This document shows positions 25,388 to 37,769 of a DNA stretch of 64,000 nt, one piece after another; within the stretch, counting starts at the first letter, position 1, and the number at the start of each line of letters is the position of its first letter. The notes under the pieces are model-generated. The model was not told the DNA's origin and searched no databases. It was given only the letters and a program-made list of their open reading frames with translations. Made by a program: the position numbers and the translations under genes. This DNA comes from Nymphaea colorata (lineage: Eukaryota > Streptophyta > Magnoliopsida > Nymphaeales > Nymphaeaceae), in the NCBI RefSeq assembly GCF_008831285.2, contig NC_045142.1:2733001-2797000 (forward strand), given 5' to 3'.

Positions 25388-25898
25388 TCCATGCAATCAA
25401 AAGGAAAGCTGTCATGAAGAAAATTGTTTTTCTGGAGAGCTCTATGATTTTGGCATAGAATAAGAGGAGAAGTGTGCTATTAAGGTGAATTGTTATCTCA
25501 CCTAAAGAAAATTATTACTCAGTCCATGCATCTGCGGCAGAGTGCCTAGACTGAGTTTTATTTTTTGAAGTGTGACTGCACTTCCACTTATCCTTTCAAG
25601 AGCTTGATAGGCAGTACATATGGGGGTCACGTTGCCAAAGGTCAAATAGCCTAAGATTTTTACTTCCTGGTAGCCCCTTTATCAGGCCATCATTTTTACT
25701 TGCAAGAAGAGGTTTGTTACAGTTGCTATTCTTTCTAAATTGCATCTTCTCACAAGAAGTAGGGACAAATGCTGTGGCATTTTATTGCTAATTTTGGCTT
25801 TTACAAAGTGCAATGTGGTTGCCAGGTTGCATATATACATGTACAAAGGGCATGAACAGTTGTACAGTATGATGGCTTCGGCTGTTCACTTGAATGCA
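25388..25898. other. Short convergent spacer, shared 3' UTR region
   Basis: A 511 bp gap between the stop codons of the convergent plastid NusG and copper-ATPase genes. Nothing but 3' UTR sequence is visible; transcripts may overlap at their tails. Confidence 0.7.
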
Positions 25899-28800
25899 CT
25901 ATTGTGCTTTTACTCCATGCATTTGAAGGAAATTAAGCTCTCTAGGCCGCTTGTAGTACTTGAGTGAGAGAGATGAGCAGACAACACTAACTGAAGATGC
26001 AGCCATGGCAATTCCAGCAACCCATGGTGGTAGCCGAAATCCAGTAAGAGGAAAAAGTGCCCCAGCTGCAATTGGTATGCTCATGACATTGTAAAGTAGG
26101 GCCCACATATAGTTCAGCCGGATACGGTTAAAGGTCTTTCTTGAGAGGTCAATGGCAGTCACAACATCTTCCAAGTTGCTCCTCATTAGAACAATATCAG
26201 CAGCTTCAATTGCTATGTCGGTGCCAGCTCCAATGGCCATTCCGACATCTGCTACTGCTAATGCTGGTGAATCATTAATCCCATCCCCTATCATCCCTAT
26301 TCTCAATCCACATTTCTGAATAACAAACATGGTTATTGGGTGAGAAAGATTTGAAATGCTGATTTTTGACAAGGGTACCCGTCCCTGCTAGCAAGGACCT
26401 GTAACTTGGGAAACTTGTCAGACCATAAAGTTGATTAGTTACATGGAGTAAAGGTGTTTCTTCAGTGTTTTCACTTTTCATTAATTGTTTGGGACTGCTG
26501 TTTCACTTTGCCAAATGATGAGAGCTTCATTTGATGATTTTGTGGTGTAGGAAGTGATATTTTTTTAGCATTTGATGGTTGAGTTGCTTGATTTTGCTTC
26601 TGTTAGTTTTGTTAAAACTAAGTACGTCTAATTGTTCAATGGTCTCTCATGGGTCAATAGTTTAGAAAAACTTACTTGCAATTCCTTAATTTTGTCAGCC
26701 TTCTTCTCTGGTGAAGCCTCTGCAACAACATGATCAATTCCTACCTCTCTGGCAATTGTCTTTGCTGTCTCATGGTTGTCCCCTGTTATCATCAGGCTTT
26801 TAATGTTCATCTTATCAAGTAAAGCAATAACATCGTGTGCCTCAGGCTTTACAGGATCAGACACGGAGATAACACCAGCAAGTTCTGAATCAATTGAGAC
26901 AAGTATGGCTGTATGGCCCATCTTCTGTGCTTCAGTCATGTAACTGAGTATAGATGTGGGGAATCGGATGTTTGATCCAGACATCATCATCTCATTTCCC
27001 ACAATGATTTGTTTGTCATTTACTATTGCTTTCACTCCCTGTCCTGTCACCGATATGAAGTCTGTGACTTCTTGCCAACCTTGTTCCCGCCTCAAGCCTT
27101 CAGCATGGTCTGTGATAGCTTTTCCAAGAGGGTGTTCGCTATTTCCCTGCAAAATGGTTGGTTCCTCTAACTTATAGCTTTTCCAGATTCTTTTTTAACA
27201 TATTGTAATTTTAGTAAGAAGATGAGCCAGTTCATCCAGAGAGAGCCTCCCTTTGCTCACAATTGAGCCATGAATATTAGAAGTAAGCAAGTTTTGTTAG
27301 ATTTTCATTTTAGCTTTTCTCTCCTTTTTTAACTAGACCACTTCGACTTCCACATCTGCATGTTGGAAGACCTTTGATTGATCAAAATGTAAAGGCTCTT
27401 CTGCTCATAGGAGTATGTTTAGTTTCGCTTGCAGCAAGGACACACTTGGTGGGCTTCAAATTCGATTTCAATTTATGAGTGTCAGTTGGGTCTCCTACCA
27501 ATTGATCAGGAACCCAAGCTTACTAGGTCTTTGATATATAGTTCTTCACATCTTTGGTATGTATATCTTTTTATGTGTATAATTGAACTGAGCTTGTTGC
27601 AGAATGTTAATCATGTTCGCACCAGTCAAGTTACTTAGTTTGCTCCTGATCATACACTAGCTTGTATACCGTACTAATATCTTTATTCTAGAATGACTCA
27701 GATTCATCCTTGGTTAACCTCAAGCCTGTGTTTCTTCAGTTTTAGAACATCCAAAACAGAGGTGGGCAAGGGGATGGGCTAGAGGTTTTAATTGACCAAA
27801 AATAATCTGTCTAAAACTGTGTCTTCCTCTTCCAGGTGCCACCAAACTAACCATTCCCTAGTGAAATGTCAAAACTGGCCATCCTACGTAATCAATAGGG
27901 AAAAAACCTTGGTTCATATGGAAGAAAGCTAAAACTAGAACTATGATGATTTAGCTGCAATGGAGAATCAAAGATGTTTTACCTCGACTGCACCAACTAA
28001 TTCATAGAAATCCTCCAGAGCCATGTCCTTGACTAGCTTTGTTCTCACTACTGTTGGCTTCCCGCATGTAAGTGTCCCTGTTTTGTCGAAAACAATACAA
28101 TTGACCTGCATACTCATGAGGAGGAAAATTTTTTACCAGAAAAATTTGCTCAGAGGAGTGCACCATGCATGCTGATGTTCTAGATTGCATTATGAACTAC
28201 GAGGCAAGTATTTGCACATAATAATGAGATAAAAAAACGTATGAACTTCATGCTTGCTTGTTATTTCAATGCTACTAATGAGAGCTAGATGTCTTTCATG
28301 CAGCTTGATCTAATCTCATATGGTCTTTCTGTTCGTAAAATAGAAATATTACTGATTTTATATGTTCAGTGTTAGCTAAGATTGTTATGACTGCCAGGTG
28401 ATAAGCTTTCAAATATCGATCAGCTTTCTATTATGTTCATTGTTTACTAATCAATATGGATTAAATTGCTATAGAAGTTGCATTTTCATACACATGAAAT
28501 GCAATCCACCTATGATTTCATGGCCCAATTTGGGCTGAATCTACCCTGTGAAAGCATTCTGGTTTACTAAAAAAGAGTCAACATCCATTCTGTAAAAATG
28601 TCTCTTTTAAGTGGCGCAAATATGGTTTTGCACCCATGCATACAGGATAAACGTGATAAAATGTTCACCTGAGAGTACAGTTGCCTGTCCTTGCGCTTGC
28701 GCATACAACACAAAGACACAAACACATATACCACTAAAGACTAAACCACGACGAAATAACATGATACAAAAATTCACATAACTCCAGCTACGATTGTTAA

Positions 28801-31800
28801 ACCCAATTACATGGATATGGTGGCGTTCACCTCCTTAACTGCGTTTTAGCTATTCAACTTTGAAGATGGCAAGAGTAAATAATTCAAAAGGGTGAGTAAG
28901 GAACGGTTCAAAAAATGCACAAATTCAGTAAGTCTAAGCATCGGGCCGGTTCAAGTTCGGTTTAACACATAAAACTCGAGCCCAGTTTAGGTTCAGACCG
29001 ATTAAATTAAAAATATATATTTTATATAAATAATATATAAATATAATTAATTATAATGAAATATTATAATTATATATAACAATCAATAAAAAATAAATTA
29101 AAAATATTATCAAGTCAATAACTGATCGATCGGTTTTTTTTTTTTAATTGATAGTACTCGAAAGGTCAGGACTAATGAGATGAGAATTGTAACATTGCAT
29201 AATTTTAACATAAATATGAAAAGTACCACCATGTAATATCACCCGCAGGCACATGCAGACAAAATATATAGTCCCGACCTGTAGAAATGGAAATGGGTCA
29301 AGTCTAGACGGCGTTTGTCATGATTCCATTCTACCAGTTCTGCTTAGAACTTGAGCTCCAATTATATTTAGATGTGACGAACACTAAAAACATCTTCTAG
29401 AACACTAAAAACACTATATGGCATTTGGTAAGAGGAACTTTGGATCCTTTGGAACACGGTGTCCCATGAATGTTCTAATAGCCATTTACTGGGACATATT
29501 CACAGCATACTGAGTTCTAAAGCTGAATTCTCGTTACCAAACGCCCTCTATGAATGGACGTGGACCGTGGAGCATCCCTTCTGAGTCAAAGGCAGCCCAT
29601 CTCATCCGGTTGGTCATGAAATGGCCGACCACGGTGATCGATTTTAATAGTCCTGTTTTTTAGTGACAGAAAAGCAACAGCAGGAAAATAGTGGAATATC
29701 TTTTTGTGCCTTTTGATCTTTTTCTGTCCCTCTCTCTCTCTCTCTCTCTCTTTTCTTTCAACACAGCCCTCTAAAGGTAACATGAAAAGCTGGCGATAGG
29801 CTCTTTTTTGATGAGAAATTGTAACCTGCATCATTGGACAGCAACTTTTTTCTCCTTTCATGGCACGCCTTAGACAGGTCGTATGGAGCCTCTACAGAGA
29901 AAGTGAATGTGCACCTCTACTTCTGAATGATGATAATACAAGCTACAAAATTCAGTACACCTAGTACCCATTCCTCCTAACGTTCATTTCTTTCCCTCTC
30001 AATCTCTCCACCTTTTGGGAATTGGAATTACACTAAAAAATTCCTTTTTTTCCTTCCTTTCCTTTCTTTTTTTTTTTTCCTTTGCACCCCAACACAGTAT
30101 TAGTTCTTCTTTCATTTTCCTCCTTATTAATTAGTCACCCAAGCACCGGAAAGGTCTTTCTGTCCCTTCCCTTCCCCTCCATCCAAACAGGATGTAAAGC
30201 TTGATCAGTCGCTTGAAGGGGAGGGGAGCAAGCCATTGTCCCCTTGAATGCCATTTTTTATTTACTTGCAGCCCTTCTTAAAAGGTTCAATTTCCTGACC
30301 TGATTGGCTCAACCTCTTGCTCACTTTGTCGGATTAGACTCTTCCTAAGGAAAGGAGAGAGGATAGAGAGAGAAAGAGGGATGGGGGGAGGGAGAGGGAG
30401 AGATTTTCTGTCTGTCAAATAAATTATATAAATTAATACTCAAGAAATGCATTATACAGTAAATAGTTCTTGTAATGTACCATGAGATGTTTTCTTCGTT
30501 AATGTTTTAGGCTGCCAATTAGTTGGTTTGTTCATGTAGTTGAGGTTGGCATGATTATTACTGCATAATAACATCAATATTGTTCTGCGTGCCATAGCAA
30601 CTGCAATTCATAAGATGAAAAGAATTGATAGCTACAACCCATGAAAACTAGGATTTACTTAACTCAAAACGTCAAACTCAAAGAAACTTTTGGGTTGACT
30701 GGTTGGGCGACCAACTAAGAAATGGACAATCTTGGGGACGGCCATCTGTCCTTGAGGAGGCGCCATCATCTGTCCCCAAAAAAAGTTGTATATGTTGTGC
30801 ATATACGTGTGCGTTTATATGTATATACGTACATATTGAAAGATAATGAACAATGAACTAAATAAAGTAAAAACTATGTAAACTGATCTATGAGACACTG
30901 GTTCAATTTAATTATAAATCAGGTAGGCAAAGGGTGTCTACATTTTTCAAGTTCGTGCACTAACATCAGTACAGTGACAAAGCTGAGCAACACGGGTGTT
31001 CTCTCTAACTCTTTAGTATCTGACTACATGTTGTATAAGCACTAAGTGACCTCGTCGCAGTTCACGCGTGCATGCAGATGTACTAATTGTCAGACTGAAC
31101 GAAAAAAGGATAAAAAAGACGAGGGATAGTGCGGGTTACCTTGTGAGTGCTCTCCAAGGCAAGTCCTCCCTTGATGAGGACGCCCTGGGAGGCACCAACG
31201 CCTGTGCCTACCATGACAGCAGTTGGGGTGGCCAAGCCCAGGGCGCAGGGGCAGGCGATCACGACCACCGATATCCCAAACTGAAGAGCAAACTCGAAGG
31301 AGTCCATGTAGCTGGGGATCCACTTCCTCGAGTACAGACCAAGGCGGCCTGCCAGGTACCACGCCAGCGTTGTCAAGAAGGAAATGGAAGCCACCTGCAA
31401 ACCACAATGACCCACCATAAACATTGCACCAGTTTCAGTCATAGGCAAACTTTTGCTTTTCTTTTTCTTCAAAGCAAAAGATTACGTCTGATGGATAGAG
31501 AGAGATAGCAGCCATATATATGTCTAATAAGACTAGAGAAAGAAAGAGATAGCAGACATATAATGTCAAATAAGACTAGAGAGAGAAAGGGATAGCAGAC
31601 ATATATATGTCAAACAAGATGGAGAGAGATACAGAGGAGTTAGTGAAACTCACAGTGGGCACAAAGTACTTGGATATCCTGTCAGCAAACTTCTGAACAG
31701 GGGCCCTCGCCATCTGGGCAGCCTCGACCAGCCTGACAATCTTCATCAAGGCAGTGTCTTCCCCCACGCGTACCACTTTCACATGCAGCACTCCACAGCC

Positions 31801-32967
31801 ATTCATGGTGCCCCCTATGACCCCATCTCCCACCCCCTTAACTACAGGCTTGGGCTCCCCAGTTATCATGCTCTCATCCACATAGCTCTCCCCAAACACC
31901 ACCACTCCATCCATGCACACCCTCCCACCAGGCATCACCTTGATCACATCCCCTTCCTCTATCAGCTCCCATCTCAGCTCCTCCTCTCCCACCACTTTCC
32001 CTTCTTCATCAAAGCTCAAAATTATGGCAGTATCAGGCACTAGCCTCATTAGCTTGGAGATTGCACTTGAGGTCTTTCCCTTAGCAGAGACCAGAAGAAA
32101 CTTTCCCAAGAGTATAAAAGTAATGAGCATTGCTGATGTCTCGAAGAAATCTTCATTTTTGAAATGGGCAGATGTTGATGCCCTTATTACAGTATATAGT
32201 GAATAGAAATATGCAGCATTAGTGCCTAGTGCAATCAAAACATCCATGTTGGCACAACCATTCTTTAAGGACCGGTATGTCCCTATGTAAAATCTTCTCC
32301 CCACAATGAATTGAACAGGAGTTGCTAATATTAATCTCATGACTAGACCAATGTTTAGGTTGTTTATCACCTTTTTCTCAAGACCCATCTTGAGATATGG
32401 GATGTACATGAAGATCATTGATGTTAGGAATATGGGTATGGTGAAAACCAGGCTCCAAAGGAAAGCCATGTAGTATTGTCTGATGCCATCATTCTTCGAG
32501 TCTTCCTTGTTTGGGGCACTTACAAGAGCAACATTCAGTCCTAGTGATTCTATTATCTGAATGATCTTTCTAGGGCCAATAAGGCATGGGGTATATGATA
32601 TTGAAATTTTTTCTTGAGTCTTGTTCATATTTATGGATTCAATTCCAGGGTGGGATTGAAGGGCTGCTTCAATAGCATCATAAGAAATGTTCTTTTCTAG
32701 TGACTGTTGGATCTTGAGATGGAGGGTGGTCGATTTTTGGTCCATGAGTGTGGCCTCGAATCCCATGTCCTCAATGGCTTCTATGAGTTGCTCAGGGGAT
32801 ACCAATTTAGCGTCATGCTTGATTTCTGCTTCCTCAGTGGCTAAGGCCACCATGGCACTGTGTATGCCAGGCATGTTTTGGAGGGTGGACTCTATTGTTG
32901 TTGAGCATGTTGTGCATGTCATTCCTTTCACACTAATCCGGCAGACGGAAATAGATTTAGGATCCAT
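25899..32967 (-). CDS. HMA5-like: P1B-type copper-transporting ATPase, HMA5 clade
   Basis: Coding exons (- strand): 32967-31654, 31394-31140, 28105-27983, 27146-26676, 26315-25899. All junctions are phase 0; 859 aa. It pumps Cu(I) across a membrane using ATP; HMA5 relatives detoxify or load copper. Domain order: HMA domain with GMTCTTC (Cys18, Cys21), a second HMA-like domain (~80-150) with no CxxC, membrane helices, actuator TGEP, the metal-site CPC motif at 486-488, phosphorylation site DKTGT (Asp530), SEHPL (567-571), TGDN, hinge GDGIND (731-736), and C-terminal helices with NYMWALLYN and MAASS, typical of P1B-1 Cu(I) pumps. HMA5 proteins usually carry one more N-terminal CxxC domain (~130 aa); I find no exon for it here. 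RAN1/HMA7 is less likely from the HMA sequences. Intron 2 spans 3.0 kb. Likely 5' UTR intron upstream. Confidence 0.95.
29311..29550. mobile_element. MITE-like element in copper-ATPase intron 2
   Basis: The left end GGCGTTTGTCATGATTCC and the right end GGTAACGAGAATTC (read on - strand after GGCGTTT) share the terminal inverted repeat GGCGTTTG. Inner text (GTTCT...AGAACT) is also partly palindromic. About 240 bp, non-coding. Confidence 0.55.
29729..29750. repeat. (CT)n microsatellite
   Basis: A short CT tract inside copper-ATPase intron 2. Confidence 0.85.
31504..31615. repeat. 43-44 bp minisatellite, ~2.6 copies, in copper-ATPase intron 1
   Basis: GATAGCAG occurs at 31504, 31548 and 31591. 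Each is followed by a CATATA tract, then GTCAAATAAGACTAGAGA-like text. The array sits close to the donor of the first coding intron (- strand). Confidence 0.85.
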
Positions 32968-33096
32968 GCTTCTATTGTTACTCTAAGAAATCGGGGCAAT
33001 TATATGTTCTCCTGCATGTACACGAAGGCACTGATTAATACAGAGAAAAACACCACTTTAAAAGAAATCTTCCCAAAATAATTAGTATAGTCTTTG

Positions 33097-33097
<1 letters not shown>

Positions 33098-33145
<48 letters not shown>
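33098..33145. repeat. (CT)n microsatellite
   Basis: A pure CT tract of about 48 bp in the predicted 5' UTR intron of the copper ATPase. Confidence 0.95.
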
Positions 33146-33146
<1 letters not shown>

Positions 33147-33664
33147 AGCATCTATATATGACAAATACGCAGACGTTGTTTAGAAATAAATCATGTATGT
33201 CATCTAACCTAATCTGCTCTGAAATCTTACAGTAGTTCTTCTATGTGCTACTATGAGTCAGAATCGTCATTGTTAAGGCCATAGCCATAGATATCATCAT
33301 AATTTTTCAAAATACTAAAGAAGTAATACCTAGGATGTTATGTGCATGGGAACAGGAGTGACTTTTTTGGAACGGTCAAATTTTTATAACATTTTCAGAG
33401 AGGAAGCTATGATTATGATTAGTGCAACAGGCCTACATAAGATGCCATCAAACAGCGGCCGTTCTGTACTGTCGATAAGAAAAAATGAGCGGCTGACGAT
33501 GCATCGCCGGTGGTTGATTAGGTCCACATGCTACGCCAGTCTACGCCACATCTTCTACTAGAACGAAGAGCATGTGAATATCATGCCCAGCATATACTTG
33601 GCATGCGTATATATATATATACAAATTACATGACCTAGATGTAGAAAATTGATTCAGCATCAAC

Positions 33665-33890
33665 ATGAGTTCTACAAAGGTCGTCTTGATGCTAAAATCA
33701 GGTTTCTTGAACATGGTTTGTAGTCAAAAAAGCCACAGAACATGCCAATTGGATGAGAACTTTAAACCCTACAAGTGCATTGCCATTGATGAGTTCTAGA
33801 AAGGTCGTTTTGATGCTCAAACCAGGTTTCTGAACATGGTTTGGTGTCAAACAAGCCATAGAATCTTACATTCAATTGGATAAACAAGTG
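33665..33890 (+). repeat. 124 bp tandem duplication
   Basis: ATGAGTTCTACAAAGGTCGT at 33665 recurs at 33789 as ATGAGTTCTAGAAAGGTCGT. Both go on with TTTGATGCT/CTTGATGCT, CAGGTTTC and GAACATGGTTTG. Non-coding. Confidence 0.85.
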
Positions 33891-34040
33891 CATCTCTCAA
33901 TCCTCAGGCAATGGAACCACAGATGCATGGCAGCATGAGTGCGTACGCTGGTGACAAGAGGGACCTGGCCTTCCGTTTTAATCAAAAGAATTACCAAATT
34001 GAAGGAGGTGGTTCTTGTTGGGGTTAAGTGTTGATCTTGT

Positions 34041-34046
<6 letters not shown>

Positions 34047-34129
<83 letters not shown>
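34047..34129. repeat. (TA)n microsatellite, 83 bp
   Basis: A pure alternating TA tract. Open frames here (Tyr-Ile runs) are artefacts of the repeat. Confidence 0.95.
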
Positions 34130-34132
<3 letters not shown>

Positions 34133-35731
34133 GAAAACGGACAAGGGACAGATCCTTATGTGCTGGATTCATCAAGAATGATGTTGGCCATTGATTTAGT
34201 TCAAATGAAGGGTTAGCGAAAAAAAAAAAAAAGATAGGACATTTTAGAAAAATCCACTACAAAACCGTCCATCTGAACTAAATTATTCCTAATAAATCTA
34301 GCACCTAAGAGTCTGACCTATCTCGATCGTACATTGAATGATAAACTTCAATCATTTATCTTAAAATTTTATTTTAAATCACAGTGGCTTAGTTGGCTCC
34401 TAAATGCTAGCGGCACGGAAAAGCACCATACATTTGTGGGGTTTGGGACCAAATTAATGCCGAGAGCACCAATCCTTCATTTAAGTAATGTTTGCTTTCT
34501 TCGTCCTTAAGTAATGTAGGCCCAACATGATTGGTGGAGTTCTAATGCATAGAGCATGTCTCAAGGGCTAACTCACACTATCTTTATTTATTTATTTAAT
34601 GAAGCCCAAAAGAAAACTGCAACTTCAAAAACTTTTGGAGTCGCCGTAAGAGCGTTTGGATATACTTTTTTGGGTCTTAGATTGCAGGTGCATCCGAATC
34701 GGCCCAAATCAATTAGGATTATACCGATTCGATTCTGAGGCCGATCCAAGAGTGCCACGTGTCAAGAACTAAACAATTTTTAATATATTTTAAAAATATT
34801 TCTAAATAAATGTTTTTTACTTTGCTCTGGCATTTTTTTGGTCGACTCACAACCGATTCCTCTGAATTAGTGAATGAATCGGTAAATTATCTTCGCTTAC
34901 ACAAAAAGGGTCTGCCTGTAGTTACCTTACCTTGCACAAAAAGCGATGTTTTTGGACGTTATTATAAACACCTGAACAGTCACAGCTGGCCCTACAGCAA
35001 CAGCCGCGCTTTGTCTACTAGGGTCACAATTGCTCTAGAGCCACCTATGATCCTTTTATAAAGGCGGATCTTGAGTCTCATGATAATGATCTTCTGTAAT
35101 AATCTCTCTGCAGAAAAGCACTCACTGTTTTCTTTTCTATCTTCTTCTTCTTCCTGGGGAGATAAGCTGTTCCTAACTAAGGACTTGTTCACAAGCACAA
35201 ACAAGGAAAACCTGCCTATATATTGTCCCTTTTCTAATCCAGTTACTGTAAGGCAGAGCATGCCAGTCTTATCTCTGCATTTATTACCCTTGGAACTCTC
35301 TCTACCAGTAACATGACTACATGAGGTGGGCCATTTCATCAAATGGATGATCTTCAAAGGGAGTGGTAGGTAATGGGTGTGGTGGTCGTTAGTCACCGAC
35401 GATATCTTGAGCCTCAGACGATGGGCAGCGAATACTTTCAGTTCATTCATTGGTAATCGCTGTTTCTCTTATTCGTTTATGGAGTGCTCCCCATACGAAG
35501 TTCCTAATGTTGGGTTGTTTGGCATAGGCTGTTGCTGTTTCCTGCCTTATTTAATGGCCTATGAATCACAGAAAGCCCTTGGAATTTCCGCCATCCTTAG
35601 GACCTTAACTAAGAAGAACGGTTGTTGAATGAGCTAAGGTTACGCATGCAAGTTTCATAGAGAAATAAATACCATTTAATAACTTTAGGAGCAGCAGCAG
35701 CAACAGCAGAAGAAGAAGAAGTTGTTCATAC

Positions 35732-35850
35732 CTTTATATCTCCTTCATTCCAGGATTTTATGGGCCGACGGAGAAGCAGTTCTTCACGTATGAATGAGCA
35801 AAGGAGGCGAAGTAGGAGATGCGTAGCAGGGGAGACCTCCCTCTTTGCGT
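35732..35850 (-). other. Predicted untranslated first exon of the copper ATPase
   Basis: On the - strand a TATA box (35879-35872) is followed by about 115 bp and then a good splice donor, ATAAAG/GTATGA, at 35732. The main coding exon has a matching acceptor (TTTCTTAG) 18 bp before the ATG at 32967. Joining them gives a leader whose only ATG opens a four-codon uORF (MKEI). The link over 2.7 kb is inference. Confidence 0.4.
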
Positions 35851-35870
35851 ATAGGAGCACAGACGGAGCT

Positions 35871-35880
35871 GGTTTTATAC
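35871..35880 (-). promoter_or_regulatory. Candidate TATA box, copper-ATPase promoter
   Basis: GTATAAAACC on the - strand, with a CT tract (35927-35993) just upstream, as in many plant core promoters. Confidence 0.4.
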
Positions 35881-35923
35881 TTGCAAAAATTAGGAGCGAC
35901 TCCAATGTAATGCTTCCTCCACT

Positions 35924-35926
<3 letters not shown>

Positions 35927-35993
<67 letters not shown>
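35927..35993. repeat. (GA)n microsatellite, 67 bp
   Basis: A pure GA tract, immediately upstream of the candidate - strand TATA box. Confidence 0.95.
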
Positions 35994-35996
<3 letters not shown>

Positions 35997-36121
35997 AAAA
36001 TCATAAAAAGCTATCGACTAAATTTTCGTCGGTGGGACCTTTTTTTTTCTTTTTTTTTTCTTTTAAAGGCGAAGGTAGATTCTTTGGACTCTTTTTTTTT
36101 TTTAAGATATGATTCCTTTGC

Positions 36122-36490
36122 TTTTAAGTGAGGTTTAAGGGCAACTCTTTAGTTATATCCAATGGGATTGGCACAATGGTTGAGAGAACTGGTAGGCGGT
36201 CTGTTTTCATTTTAAACATGACATCAACCTTAGTAAAAAAGAATTACTACGTGTAAGCTGAATTACGATGAAAACAGCACCTGAAGGTATCGAAAGTAAG
36301 CCTTCAAAGGCAATTATAACTTTTTTGAACCTTTTTTTTATTTTGATAGATATTATAGATTTTTTTTTTGTTTTAAGTGAGGTTCAATAGCAACACCTTA
36401 ATTATCCTCATGGGGTTGGCGCAATGGTAGAGATAGCGGTCAGTTCTCATTTTGAATCTTCATGACATTAATTTTTTGTGCCTCAAAAAA
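36122..36490 (+). repeat. Directly repeated tRNA-like (SINE-like) segments
   Basis: TTTTAAGTGAGGTT at 36122 recurs at 36371. Each copy then carries an A-box-like word, GGATTGGCACAATGGTTGAG and GGGTTGGCGCAATGGTAGAG, followed by TCTGTTTTCATTTT / CAGTTCTCATTTT and CATGACAT. The A-box likeness to tRNA genes suggests a SINE, present twice in tandem about 249 bp apart. Confidence 0.5.
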
Positions 36491-37727
36491 AAGCCCATTG
36501 ACATGCAAACTGAAACACAACAGAATGAGAGCAACTCAAGGCTCATATCCTAAGAGAAAGATGTTGGGTAGAGGCTTTGACCTTCTTATTGGGTTTTCCT
36601 TCTTTTGAAGGGTGAAAAACTCTACTCACCCAAAAAAAAACAAAGTCTTAGTTAATCTTATCGAGGATATTATGATATTATGGTGCAGCCAATCACTAGT
36701 TCCTAGCCCAAACAGAAATTGAGGAGCTCTCACATAAACGGATGTCAGTGGATTGATTCAAATCGAACAAGAAAGTTAACATACCTGATTCAAATCGAAC
36801 AAGGAAATCAGTGGATCTCATTCAAATCGAACGTGTCTTTTACCACATTCGATTTCCACATATTCGATGTGAAGAAAAGTTTATAATATATATGAATTTT
36901 AAGCCTCAAATCCAGTTTTTAAAATTTACAAATTAACCAAAATCCGACTTTTAAGTACACAGCTTAACCTGAACTGCATTATTATATACTAAAACCCAAC
37001 TTTGAATTAGATCTTAGATATTTATTTTAAATGCTAATGCAAGTCGAAACCTGAATTCAATCACATATGTATTTAAAACTAAAGCTTAATTACAATTCAA
37101 GCAATTGTCATTTTTTAAATATGATTCTGATTTGATTTCTTAATTAGATGGTAACTTTGTTCATATCTGAATTTTTGAAGCTAGAAAGGTGGACAACTAC
37201 TCAAGTCGAGTAGTCCATGTGTTTCACACGGGTCTGTTACTGTGTTAGAAGGTGCTTAACCACTCAACCTGAGTAATTTACTGTTCCTTCCAGAGCCTAA
37301 ACTCCACGATTATCGGCCCCAGAGTTAGAGTTCATTTCTTTTTATCATGCTATTCTGGTAAAGAAGGAGAGGTCGCCACAAGGCATAGTTGGCAAACTTG
37401 CTGATTCACGGCTCAAGGTTGTTGAGTTATTGCGATAGTCGACTGATTACATGTTTTTTTTTTGTCTTGTGTTGCTAAACAATGAAGTTTATTGTTTTTT
37501 GAATTGTAAAATACAAACTTCTCTAAATATACACAATTGCTAGTTGATGAAAAAATCAATCACGAAGTCCCCACATACTTTATCTTCTTCATCTGATATG
37601 AGTGCTTCCATTGGATGGTGCATAGATGGTTTTTATACTTTTTTTGTCATCGGCAACATCTGTCAGCCATCTGATTTTAGTTCCTCCAAACTTTCTATTT
37701 ACCTATTTAGAAAATGATCTGTCAATT

Positions 37728-37730
<3 letters not shown>

Positions 37731-37766
<36 letters not shown>
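37731..37766. repeat. (TA)n microsatellite
   Basis: Alternating AT for about 36 bp. Confidence 0.95.

Positions 37767-37769
<3 letters not shown>

Noticed and set aside
33978-34175. Tyr-Ile repeat proteins
   Set aside because: Pure translation of a (TA)n microsatellite, in several frames and on both strands.
35760-36131. A 123-codon Arg-rich + strand frame
   Set aside because: It consists of a (GA)n tract and the inverse of the predicted copper-ATPase leader; there is no conserved domain.
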